Source: Arthrobacter sp. KBS0702
GTDB taxonomy: Bacteria > Actinomycetota > Actinomycetes > Actinomycetales > Micrococcaceae
Direction of reading: 5' to 3'
Assembly: GCF_005937985.2 (NCBI RefSeq)
Contig: NZ_CP042172.1
Span: forward strand, 558,001-622,000
DNA length: 64,000 bases
Of the stretch, positions 14,941 to 22,289 are shown piece by piece (the stretch's first letter is position 1; every line of letters starts with the position of its first letter). The notes beneath the pieces are model-generated. The model made no database searches. It was given only the letters and a program-made list of their open reading frames with translations, and was not told the DNA's origin. The position numbers and the translations under genes were made by a program.

Positions 14941-15474
14941 ATGTCTATCCGCCACAGCCTTCTCGCGCTGCTGCAGGACCGGCCCCGCTACGGGTACCAG
15001 CTCAGGACCGAATTCGAGGACCGCACCGGATCGTCCTGGCCCCTCAACATCGGGCAGGTCTACACCACCCTGGACCGCCTTGAACGCGACGGCCTTGTGC
15101 AAAAAGACGGCGGCGACGGCTCGGGCCACATCATCTACAGCATTACCGAGGCAGGCCAAGCCCAGGTCCGGGAGTGGTTCCACTCACCTGTGGGCCGCGC
15201 CAATCCGCCCCGCAACGAACTCGCCATCAAGCTGGCGCTCGCCCTCACACTCCCCGCCGTCGACGTCGGCGGACTTATCCAGGCTCAGCGCGCCGTCTCC
15301 ATCCGGGCCCTGCAGGAGTACACCAAGTCCCGGCGCGAAGCCGCCGTGCATCCGCGCCCGACCGACACGGCGCGTCTCTTGGTCCTGGATTCACTCATTT
15401 TCCAGACCGAGGCAGAGGTCCGCTGGCTGGACCTCTGCGAAGCCCGGCTGATGCAGCTGGCCGGACCGGCCTGA
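14941..15474 (+). CDS. PadR family transcriptional regulator
   Basis: A 177-aa PadR regulator. The N-terminal winged helix spans about residues 1-85 (SIRHSLLALLQDRPRYGYQLRTEFEDRTGSSWPLNIGQVYTTLDRLERDGLVQ), followed by the C-terminal helical dimerisation part (Vir_C-type). I chose the ATG at 14941, preceded by GGGAG, because the PadR fold starts directly there. A strong palindrome just upstream suggests autorepression. The target gene is not obvious; the quinone oxidoreductase upstream and cstA downstream are on the same strand with separate signals. Confidence 0.9.
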   Translation: MSIRHSLLALLQDRPRYGYQLRTEFEDRTGSSWPLNIGQVYTTLDRLERDGLVQKDGGDGSGHIIYSITEAGQAQVREWFHSPVGRANPPRNELAIKLALALTLPAVDVGGLIQAQRAVSIRALQEYTKSRREAAVHPRPTDTARLLVLDSLIFQTEAEVRWLDLCEARLMQLAGPA

Positions 15475-15639
15475 CAGCCTGCCCCACTGTGACGCCGCCC
15501 ACCGCGCATCGGACACCGCTCGGCGAGCGGACAGGCGCGCCGGGCGGCTGGGCCGTGTCCATCCGAACGCCTGTTGGTAGGGTGCCATGGGGCAGGTCTG
15601 ACTGCTGATCTGTTAGATGGGGTTTCTCAAGGAGGAGAC

Positions 15640-17949
15640 ATGGGCACAATGCCAGATGGCGGGCTAAACAAGCTAAACACCGCACAACTCGACGACGGGA
15701 TCACACCGGTACCGGGGCTTCCGGCCACGGCCATCGACGAGACCGTCCGTGAAGCGGAAGAGCGCAAATGGACACCTGCGAAAATCGGCCTCTGGGTGGC
15801 AATCGCGCTGCTGGGCGGCGTCGCCTGGTTTATGCTCGCGATCGTCCGCGGCGAGACGGTAAACGCGATCTGGTTTGTGTTCGCCTCGGTCTGCACCTAC
15901 CTGATCGGCTACCGCTTCTACTCCAAGGTAATCGAGCGTTACATCACCAAGCCGAACGACCGCCGCGCCACCCCGGCCGAATACAAGGCCGACGGCAAGG
16001 ACTACGTCCGGACTGACCGCAACGTCCTGTTCGGCCACCACTTCGCCGCCATCGCCGGCGCCGGACCGCTGGTCGGTCCGGTCATTGCGGCCCAGATGGG
16101 CTACCTGCCGGGCACTATCTGGATCATCATCGGCGTCGTCCTCGCCGGTGCAGTCCAGGACTACCTGGTGCTGTTCTTCTCCATGCGCCGCGGCGGCCGG
16201 TCCTTGGGCCAGATGGCCCGCGAAGAACTCGGCGTGATCGGCGGCACCGCAGCCCTCGTTGCCACCCTCCTGATCATGGTGATCATCGTCGCCATCCTGG
16301 CCCTCGTCGTCGTCAACGCCCTCGGCGAAAGCCCCTGGGGTGTGTTCTCCGTCGGCATGACCATCCCGATCGCACTGTTCATGGGTGTCTACCTGCGCTA
16401 CCTCCGCCCCGGCAAGGTCATGGAAGTCTCGATCATCGGCTTCGTGCTGCTGATGGCCGCCATCATCGGCGGCGGCGCCGTGGCAGGCACAGAATGGGGC
16501 GCCGCGGTCTTCCACCTGGACAAGGTCACCATCGCCTGGGGACTGATCATCTACGGTTTCATCGCGGCGATCCTCCCCGTCTGGCTGCTGCTCGCGCCCC
16601 GGGACTACCTCTCCACCTTCATGAAGATTGGCGTGATCGTGATGCTGGCACTGGCCATCATCGTGGTCCGTCCGGAAATCAACGTCCCGGCCTTCAGCGA
16701 GTTCGCCAGCCGCGACAACGGCCCTGTCTTCTCCGGCGCCGTGTTCCCCTTCCTGTTCGTCACGATCGCCTGCGGCGCCCTCTCCGGCTTCCACGCCCTG
16801 ATCTCCTCCGGCACGACGCCGAAGCTCATCGAAAAGGAACGCCAGACCCGCCTCATCGGCTACGGCGGCATGCTGATGGAGTCCTTCGTCGCCATCATGG
16901 CGCTCGTGGCAGCCATCTCCATTGACCGTGGCATCTACTTCGCCATGAACGCCCCGGTTGCACTGACCGGCGGCACCGTGGAATCGGCCGCCCAGTGGGT
17001 CAACAGCCTGGGCCTCGCCGGGGTCAACATCACCCCCGGTGAACTCGCCCAGACCGCCAAGGACGTCGGCGAGCAAAGCATTATCTCCCGCTCCGGCGGC
17101 GCTCCCACCCTCGCCGTGGGCCTGGCCCACATCATGCAGCAGTTCATCGGCGGCACCGCCATGATGGCGTTCTGGTACCACTTCGCCATCATGTTCGAGG
17201 CGCTGTTCATCCTCACGGCGGTCGACGCCGGCACCCGGGTGGCCCGCTTTATGCTCCAGGACTCGATCGGCAACTTCGTCCCGAAGTTCAAGGACCACTC
17301 GTGGCGTCCGGGGGCCTGGCTGACCACCGCGGTCATGGTGCTGGCGTGGGGAGCGGTGCTGCTGATGGGCGTCACCGACCCGCTGGGCGGCATCAACACG
17401 CTGTTCCCGCTGTTCGGCATCGCCAACCAGCTGCTCGCGGCCATCGCCCTCGCGGTGGTCCTCGCCATCGTGGCCAAGCGCGGCACCTTCAAGTACCTCT
17501 GGATCGTGGCGCTGCCGCTGGCCTTCGCGGCCGTCGTCACCATCACCGCGAGCTTCTACAAGATCTTCTCTCCGGTGCCCGCCGTCGGCTACTTCGCCAA
17601 CAACGCGGTTTTCGCCAAGGCGCTGGCCGAGGGCAAGACCTCCTTCGGCACGGCCAAGACGCAGGCCGCGATGGAAGCTGTGGTCCGCAACACGATGATC
17701 CAGGGCTGGCTCTCGGTGATCTTCGTGGTGCTGAGCATCATCGTCATCATCACGGCGGTAATAGCGGCCATCAAGGCGTACCGCAACGCCGCCGCAGGCA
17801 TCGCCAATGTGGAGTTCGAGGATCCGGCCCAGCCGTCCCGTGTCTTCGCACCGGCCGGCGTCTTCCCCACCGCGGCGGAGCGTGAGCTGGACGCGGAGTG
17901 GAAGAAACTGCCTGCAGAGCAGCGGCTCGAACACTCCGCCCGGCACTGA
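15640..17949 (+). CDS. cstA: Carbon starvation protein CstA (pyruvate/peptide transporter family)
   Basis: A 769-aa polytopic membrane protein with well over a dozen hydrophobic segments. Typical CstA segments are GHHFAAIAGAGPLVGPVIAAQMGYLPGTIWIIIGVVLAGAVQDYLVLF (about residues 128-175), RGGRSLGQMAREELG, and the long C-terminal block LFILTAVDAGTRVARFMLQD. The N-terminal 45 residues are a hydrophilic cytoplasmic extension. The start has a near-perfect ribosome-binding site, AAGGAGGA at 15629-15636. Members import pyruvate or peptides under carbon limitation. The small YbdD/YjiX-type partner follows 11 bp downstream, the usual arrangement. Confidence 0.95.
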   Translation: MGTMPDGGLNKLNTAQLDDGITPVPGLPATAIDETVREAEERKWTPAKIGLWVAIALLGGVAWFMLAIVRGETVNAIWFVFASVCTYLIGYRFYSKVIERYITKPNDRRATPAEYKADGKDYVRTDRNVLFGHHFAAIAGAGPLVGPVIAAQMGYLPGTIWIIIGVVLAGAVQDYLVLFFSMRRGGRSLGQMAREELGVIGGTAALVATLLIMVIIVAILALVVVNALGESPWGVFSVGMTIPIALFMGVYLRYLRPGKVMEVSIIGFVLLMAAIIGGGAVAGTEWGAAVFHLDKVTIAWGLIIYGFIAAILPVWLLLAPRDYLSTFMKIGVIVMLALAIIVVRPEINVPAFSEFASRDNGPVFSGAVFPFLFVTIACGALSGFHALISSGTTPKLIEKERQTRLIGYGGMLMESFVAIMALVAAISIDRGIYFAMNAPVALTGGTVESAAQWVNSLGLAGVNITPGELAQTAKDVGEQSIISRSGGAPTLAVGLAHIMQQFIGGTAMMAFWYHFAIMFEALFILTAVDAGTRVARFMLQDSIGNFVPKFKDHSWRPGAWLTTAVMVLAWGAVLLMGVTDPLGGINTLFPLFGIANQLLAAIALAVVLAIVAKRGTFKYLWIVALPLAFAAVVTITASFYKIFSPVPAVGYFANNAVFAKALAEGKTSFGTAKTQAAMEAVVRNTMIQGWLSVIFVVLSIIVIITAVIAAIKAYRNAAAGIANVEFEDPAQPSRVFAPAGVFPTAAERELDAEWKKLPAEQRLEHSARH

Positions 17950-17960
17950 GGATCGCCGCC

Positions 17961-18152
17961 ATGAACGCGTTCCTCGCGGGATTCCGGGGCTTTGCCGACT
18001 ACTTCAGCGGGGTTCTCGGAGCCGATGCCTACAAGAAGTATCTGGAGCACCACCGGGCCTCGGGCCATGACGGCCCGCCGATGTGCGAACGGGACTTCTG
18101 GCGGGACCACACGGACCGCCAGGACAACAATCCGCAAGGCCGCTGCTGCTAG
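17961..18152 (+). CDS. YbdD/YjiX family small protein, CstA partner
   Basis: A 63-aa protein of the short family that follows cstA in many bacteria. The recognisable core is YKKYLEHHRASGHDGPPMCERDFWRDHTDRQ, with the conserved C-E-R-DFWR pattern, ending in GRCC. It begins 11 bp after the cstA stop and is followed by a very strong hairpin at 18203-18248, so the two genes form a complete operon. It is thought to support the transporter; the mechanism is not visible from sequence. Confidence 0.88.
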   Translation: MNAFLAGFRGFADYFSGVLGADAYKKYLEHHRASGHDGPPMCERDFWRDHTDRQDNNPQGRCC

Positions 18153-18202
18153 GTGCCGGCACCGGACCGCATCTGGCACCAGCGCCGAGTGGCTAACTCC
18201 CT

Positions 18203-18248
18203 GCAGGGGGCGCCGCCGGGAACACCCGTTCCCGGCGGCGCCCCCTGC
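18203..18248 (+). terminator. Strong terminator hairpin after the cstA operon
   Basis: A 21-bp perfect stem (18203-18223 and 18228-18248) with a 4-nt ACCC loop, followed by TGTTT. The core is GGGGGCGCCGCCGGG. The T tract is short, but the stem is exceptionally stable, and it lies 50 bp past the stop. Confidence 0.8.
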
Positions 18249-18328
18249 TGTTTCCGGGCAGGATGCGGGCCTGGACCCGGGCGTCACGCACCCCGTCACT
18301 TACCGCCGACGCGTGAGAGTATGAAGCC

Positions 18329-19006
18329 ATGAGCGATCCGAAAGACACTCAGCCCGGCCGCGACACGGCCCCGGATGGCGCCCCGGTGGAGGGCGTTACG
18401 ACGACCGCTGCGCCGCAGGACGAGGCCGGAGCGTTTAGCGGGGGACAAAGTCCGCGGCTGCTCGATTCCCGCGGTCCGGCCCCGCGCAGCCGGGCGAGCC
18501 ACCTCCAGGATCTGGTGGACGAACCGGCCAAGGTGATGCGGATTGGCACCATGATGAAACAGCTCTTGGACGAAGTGAAGTCCGCCCCGCTGGACGACGC
18601 GGCCCGGGCCCGGCTGGCGGAAATCCACGAGCGCTCGATCAAGGAACTGGAGGACGGGCTGGCGCCCGAGCTGGTCCAGGAACTCGAGCGGATCCATTTG
18701 CCGTTCCCCGAGGATGGCACCCCTTCCGACGCCGAACTGCGCATCGCCCAGGCCCAGCTCGTGGGCTGGCTCGAGGGGCTCTTCCACGGCATCCAGACAG
18801 CCATCGCGGCCCAGCACGCCGCCCGCGAGCACGCGGCCGCCCAGCTGCAGCTCCGCCAGCTGCCGCCCGGCACCATGATCGCGCCGGGCGTCATCATCGG
18901 CGAAAACGGCGAGCCCCAGCGTGCCGCTGAGCCGCAGCCCGGCGACGATCCCTCGCAGCCCGCCAAGCCCGCCGATCCGGACCACGGTCCCGGCCAGTAC
19001 CTCTAG
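18329..19006 (+). CDS. bpa: Bacterial proteasome activator Bpa (DUF2587)
   Basis: A 225-aa protein matching the ATP-independent proteasome activator of actinobacteria. A disordered N-terminus precedes a helical core (about residues 60-180) with SHLQDLVDEPAKVMRIGTMMKQLLDEVK and GWLEGLFHGIQTAIAAQ. A Pro-rich linker ends in GQYL, the C-terminal HbYX-type motif that docks into the 20S alpha ring. Bpa forms a dodecameric ring that opens the gate for unfolded substrates. GAGTAT lies 6 nt before the ATG, consistent with a leaderless start. The motif implies a 20S proteasome elsewhere in this genome. Confidence 0.9.
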   Translation: MSDPKDTQPGRDTAPDGAPVEGVTTTAAPQDEAGAFSGGQSPRLLDSRGPAPRSRASHLQDLVDEPAKVMRIGTMMKQLLDEVKSAPLDDAARARLAEIHERSIKELEDGLAPELVQELERIHLPFPEDGTPSDAELRIAQAQLVGWLEGLFHGIQTAIAAQHAAREHAAAQLQLRQLPPGTMIAPGVIIGENGEPQRAAEPQPGDDPSQPAKPADPDHGPGQYL

Positions 19007-19013
19007 GACACCG

Positions 19014-19469
19014 TTGGGATTCTTCAGCGCCGCACGGCAGGGACGCAAGGACGACGCCGAACTCGGCAAGGGCCTGTGGCGTCGCGCCCACGACCGGTTC
19101 CTGCGCGGGCTGGACCGCTACCACCAGGTGCTCGAAGGCGTCGAGGACGAGGCGCTGTACGCCGAACTGGTCGAGATCGCCAACGAACTCTCCGATCTTG
19201 CCGGTCGGGTCCGGCAGATTTGCATGGAAGCCCAGCGCCGCTCGCCCAGCGACGGCCTCGACATCCCCGGCGCCCTGGCCGGCGTGCACCGCTCGCTCTC
19301 GACGGCGGGCAACTTACTGGCCATGACGGCGGAGGCGGCGGCCATGCTCCGCCTCGCCGTCGGGCCGGTTCCGGTCGGTGCAGCCTCCGTTCGACGCCGA
19401 GCGGAGTCCGTCGTGGAGCACGTCGGCGACGCGGAACGGCGCCTAGCCGAGGCGGCCGCGGGCAGCTGA
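19014..19469 (+). CDS. Helical protein of unknown function downstream of bpa
   Basis: A 151-aa protein if it starts with TTG at 19014, 7 bp after the bpa stop with AGGA 5 nt upstream. The open frame extends to 18921, but that part overlaps bpa in another frame and reads as Pro/Arg shadow sequence. From LGFFSAARQGRKDDAELGKGLWRRAHDRFLRGLDRYHQVLEG onward it is predicted to be mostly helical and amphipathic. There is no signal peptide or Cys pair, and I do not recognise the family. Tight spacing suggests co-transcription and possibly a related role with bpa. Confidence 0.6.
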   Translation: MGFFSAARQGRKDDAELGKGLWRRAHDRFLRGLDRYHQVLEGVEDEALYAELVEIANELSDLAGRVRQICMEAQRRSPSDGLDIPGALAGVHRSLSTAGNLLAMTAEAAAMLRLAVGPVPVGAASVRRRAESVVEHVGDAERRLAEAAAGS

Positions 19470-19552
19470 GGCTGCGTATTCCGGGTTAAGCGCCTAGCTT
19501 AGCCGGGCGGAAAACACTGGCCTGACCGGCCTCCCGTTGGCAGGATGGATGG

Positions 19553-20398
19553 ATGACTTCTTCACCTGAACTGACATTCAATGACGGCAACACCATTCCG
19601 CAGCTCGGTTACGGCGTCTGGCAGGTAGAGGACGACGTCGCCGAGAAGGTGGTTGTCCAAGCCTTCGAGGCTGGCTTCCGGCACGTCGACACCGCCAAGA
19701 TCTACGGAAACGAGGCCGGGGTGGGCCGCGCGATCGAGCGCTCGGGCCTCAAGCCGGAGGAAATTTTCATCACCACCAAGCTCTGGAACGCGGACCAGAG
19801 CTATGAGTCCACCCTCCAGGCCTTTGAGGAATCCATGGAGCGTCTCGGCCTCGAGACCTTGGACCTGTACCTGATCCACTGGATGCAGCCGAAGCAGGAC
19901 AAGTACGTTGACACCTGGAAGGCGCTCATCGAGCTCCAGAAGCAGGGCCGGGTGAAGACGATCGGCGTCTCGAACTTCACCAAGGAAGGGCTGCAGCGCC
20001 TGATCGACGAAACCGGTGTTGTGCCGGCGATCAACCAGGTGGAGCTCCACCCGTTCTTCAACCAGGCCGAGCTCCGCGAGTTCAACGCCTCCAAGGGCAT
20101 CCTCACCGAAGCTTGGTCGCCGCTGGGCCAGGGCGGGGAGCTGCTCGAGAGCCCGGTCATCTCCCAGATCGCGGCTAAGCACAACGCCACGCCCGCGCAG
20201 GTGGTCATCGCCTGGCACCTCGCGATCGGCAACGTCGTGATCCCCAAGTCGGTCACCGAGTCGCGGATCCGTGAAAACTACGCGGCCCTGGATGTCACCC
20301 TGGACGAGACCGACGTGCAGGCCATCAACGGCCTCGACCGCAGCGCAGAGGGCGCCGGCCGCATCGGTCCGGACCCGGCGGTCTCCGACTTCGCCTAA
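19553..20398 (+). CDS. Aldo/keto reductase
   Basis: A 281-aa (beta/alpha)8 NADPH-dependent oxidoreductase like bacterial 2,5-diketo-D-gluconate reductases. The catalytic tetrad is complete: Asp46 and Tyr51 (HVDTAKIYGNE), Lys76 (TTKLW) and His109 (LIHWM). GVSNF, INQVELHPFF and the cofactor loop IPKSVTESRIRENYAALD follow in the usual order. CAGGAT lies 6 nt before the ATG with no clear Shine-Dalgarno sequence. It should reduce aldehydes or ketones in the cytoplasm; the physiological substrate cannot be deduced. A terminator follows 16 bp after the stop. Confidence 0.93.
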   Translation: MTSSPELTFNDGNTIPQLGYGVWQVEDDVAEKVVVQAFEAGFRHVDTAKIYGNEAGVGRAIERSGLKPEEIFITTKLWNADQSYESTLQAFEESMERLGLETLDLYLIHWMQPKQDKYVDTWKALIELQKQGRVKTIGVSNFTKEGLQRLIDETGVVPAINQVELHPFFNQAELREFNASKGILTEAWSPLGQGGELLESPVISQIAAKHNATPAQVVIAWHLAIGNVVIPKSVTESRIRENYAALDVTLDETDVQAINGLDRSAEGAGRIGPDPAVSDFA

Positions 20399-20413
20399 GC
20401 AGCCTCGTTGTGG

Positions 20414-20446
20414 CAGGGCCTCCACCCTCGGGTGGGGGCCCTGTTT
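20414..20446. terminator. Terminator between convergent genes
   Basis: CAGGGCC (20414-20420) pairs with GGCCCTG (20437-20443), with an inner CACCC/GGGTG stem, followed by TTT on the plus strand. It lies between the aldo/keto reductase stop and the stop of the minus-strand gene at 20453, so it can serve both. Confidence 0.75.
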
Positions 20447-20452
20447 GCATCT

Positions 20453-20725
20453 TCAGGCGGCTGCCCGGCCCTCCCGCGGGCGCACGACGTCGACGACGGC
20501 CCAGCCGTGTTCGTCCCGGACCCGGTGGCTGGCGAAGCGTTCCGCCGCCGCGGCGTCGTCGAACGATTCGGTGCGCACCCGGCCGCACTCGGTGTCCAGA
20601 TAGGTGACTTCCCAGTACTGGGCTGCCGGCTGCTGGGTCGGTGGCTGCTTAGCTGCTGGCTGATGGACTGCTGGCTGATGGACTGCTGGCTGATGGACTG
20701 CCGGGACATCCTGATGCTGTTCCAT
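20453..20725 (-). CDS. Small protein with HQPAV tandem repeats and a C-terminal globular domain
   Basis: A 90-aa protein. Residues 10-24 are three copies of the pentapeptide HQPAV, encoded by three identical 15-bp repeats (20656-20700), followed by a Gln/Pro-rich linker. The C-terminal 50 residues (YWEVTYLDTECGRVRTESFDDAAAAERFASHRVRDEHGWAVVDVVRP) look like a small alpha/beta domain. No family is recognised, and there is no membrane segment. CAGACT lies 6 nt before the ATG, hinting at a leaderless transcript. The copy number of the repeat may vary between strains. Confidence 0.6.
   Translation of the reverse strand: MEQHQDVPAVHQPAVHQPAVHQPAAKQPPTQQPAAQYWEVTYLDTECGRVRTESFDDAAAAERFASHRVRDEHGWAVVDVVRPREGRAAA
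20656..20700. repeat. 15-bp tandem repeat, three identical copies, inside a coding region
   Basis: The unit CTGGCTGATGGACTG occurs at 20656-20670, 20671-20685 and 20686-20700 without a mismatch. It is in frame with the minus-strand gene and encodes HQPAV three times. Confidence 0.95.
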
Positions 20726-20761
20726 ACTTCAAGTCTGCAACCGGCCTCTGACAGTCAGCGG

Positions 20762-21745
20762 TCAGCCGCCCGGCGTGTTGCCCAGCCGCAGCACCCGTTC
20801 CCGGGCCAGGTCTTCCCGGCGCCGGTCTTTGTCCGCGGCCCGGGCGGCCTGCTGTGCTGCCGCGGAGGCCTGCTCCAAGCGCTTCCGGGCCTGCCGCAGC
20901 CCCGTCTCGGCCTGCGCCAACCGTTCCCTGAGCCCGGCAGCCTCCTCCGCCAGGGCCTCGGCAGCGGCGGCGGCCTCGCCCAGCTCACCGGCCGCTCGGT
21001 CAGCTTCCGCCGTGCTGGAGCGGGCGGCCTCGGACGCCTGCTCCAGGGCGGCTCGGGCACGCTCCCGCATGGAGGGACCGGGCTCCGGCCGCTCCTGCCC
21101 GACGGCCCGCAACCGCGGCTGGGGCGCCGAAGGCGGACGGACCGATCCCTGCGACGGCACCGCCCCTGCCGGAGCCGGCGTCGTCGGAGGCCCGGCTGGA
21201 ACGGCGGGTCCGGGGACATCCGGGAGGGCGACGGCGCCGTCGAGGTCCACAACGTCGACCCCGTCGGCGGTGAGCGCCCGGAGCAGGCACCCGCTCCGGA
21301 CGGCCGCGGCAGCGCCCTCGTCGGCCGTGGCGGCACGCAGGGTCTGTTCCACTTCCGTCGCGATGGCAGCGCTGATCTTCCGGCCCTGCTGCTCCGCCAC
21401 CGCGCGGGCCTCCTCGACCGCGCCGGCCAGCAGCGTCCGCCGTTCCCCGGCGAGGCGGCGGAGCGTTGCGGCGTCGAGGGCTGCCTGCGCCTGGCGCATG
21501 GCGAGCCCCAGCTCCGCCACTTCCCGGAGCGCTTCGGGCCGGTGCCAGGCGAGCATGTTGACGGCCCAGGCGCTCACCGAGGGCTTCGGGAGGGCGCGCA
21601 CCTCCGCGGCGCGGGAGCGCAGCTCGGGCGTCGCGCGCTGCTCGCCGAGCAGCGACTTGGCCTCCCCGGTGCGGGCCGCGATGAAATCATCGAACGGCAG
21701 CGCATAGAGCTGTGCCGCGATGCCCGCCAGCTCACGGTTTGCCAT
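20762..21745 (-). CDS. Hypothetical protein with C-terminal coiled coil
   Basis: A 327-aa protein starting MANRELAGIAAQLYALPFDDFIAARTGEAKSLL. The first 180 residues are Ala/Arg/Leu-rich helices. Residues about 185-235 form a Pro-rich linker. About 240-320 (ERARAALEQASEAARSSTAEADRAAGELGEA to the end) have strong heptad character and should form a coiled coil. No enzyme motif, signal peptide or membrane segment is visible, and I do not recognise the family. I chose the Met at 21745; the frame extends to 21901, but that part overlaps the divergent gene at 21816. Function unknown. Confidence 0.65.
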   Translation of the reverse strand: MANRELAGIAAQLYALPFDDFIAARTGEAKSLLGEQRATPELRSRAAEVRALPKPSVSAWAVNMLAWHRPEALREVAELGLAMRQAQAALDAATLRRLAGERRTLLAGAVEEARAVAEQQGRKISAAIATEVEQTLRAATADEGAAAAVRSGCLLRALTADGVDVVDLDGAVALPDVPGPAVPAGPPTTPAPAGAVPSQGSVRPPSAPQPRLRAVGQERPEPGPSMRERARAALEQASEAARSSTAEADRAAGELGEAAAAAEALAEEAAGLRERLAQAETGLRQARKRLEQASAAAQQAARAADKDRRREDLARERVLRLGNTPGG

Positions 21746-21815
21746 GCAAGAATCATAGAAGCTCCGGCCCCCGCGCCGGGGGCGCGCAGCACACGTCCAC
21801 CGTAGGAGATTCCAC

Positions 21816-22289
21816 GTGATTGAAATAGGCGGCCTCCCGGCCCACATCCTTCTGGTCCACGCCGTTGTGGTGCTTGGCCCGATCGCCGGCCTCGCCGCCA
21901 TCGCCTACGCGGCCGTAACCCGCTGGCGGAGGTACCTGGCCTGGCCGCTGGGTGTTCTCTCGCTGGGGCTGGTCCCGGTCGCGCTCGTCACTGCGCAGGC
22001 GGGCGAGCAGCTGCAGAAGGCCCGTCCGGCTACGCAACTGGTCCGGGAACATGCGGAGCAGGGTGACGTGCTGAAGGTCGTCTCGGTCATCTTCTTCGTG
22101 ATCGTCGCGGCGATGATAATCGTCAGCTTTGAACCGATCGGGCGGCGTTTCGCCTTCCTGGGGCCGCTGCGGGAAAACCGCGTCCTCCGGGTGGCACTGC
22201 TGGTTGCCGGAGCCCTGGCCGGGGCGTTCTTCCTCTATCAGAGCGTCATCACCGGGCATTCCGGCGCGGCCTCCGTCTGGGCGCGCTAG
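21816..22289 (+). CDS. DUF2231-like four-span membrane protein
   Basis: A 157-aa integral membrane protein starting with GTG at 21816, with TAGGAGAT upstream as ribosome-binding site. Four hydrophobic segments are clear, around residues 8-32, 40-58, 88-106 and 123-143. The N-terminal GGLPAHILLVHAVVVLGPIAGLAAI has the intramembrane His residues typical of the DUF2231 family. Members have been suggested to bind haem or metals, but the function is not established. It is convergent with the MFS gene, overlapping it by 4 bp at the stops (22286-22289). Confidence 0.75.
   Translation: MIEIGGLPAHILLVHAVVVLGPIAGLAAIAYAAVTRWRRYLAWPLGVLSLGLVPVALVTAQAGEQLQKARPATQLVREHAEQGDVLKVVSVIFFVIVAAMIIVSFEPIGRRFAFLGPLRENRVLRVALLVAGALAGAFFLYQSVITGHSGAASVWAR

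Noticed and set aside
13603..15183. A 526-codon minus-strand frame across the quinone oxidoreductase and padR genes
   Set aside because: It spans part of the tRNA, two clear plus-strand genes and their spacer; its sequence is shadow-like.
15673..17946. A 757-codon open frame on the minus strand opposite cstA
   Set aside because: It is rich in His, Asp, Gly and Arg and has no recognisable domain. It is the mirror of G/C-ending codons in cstA, a usual high-GC artefact.
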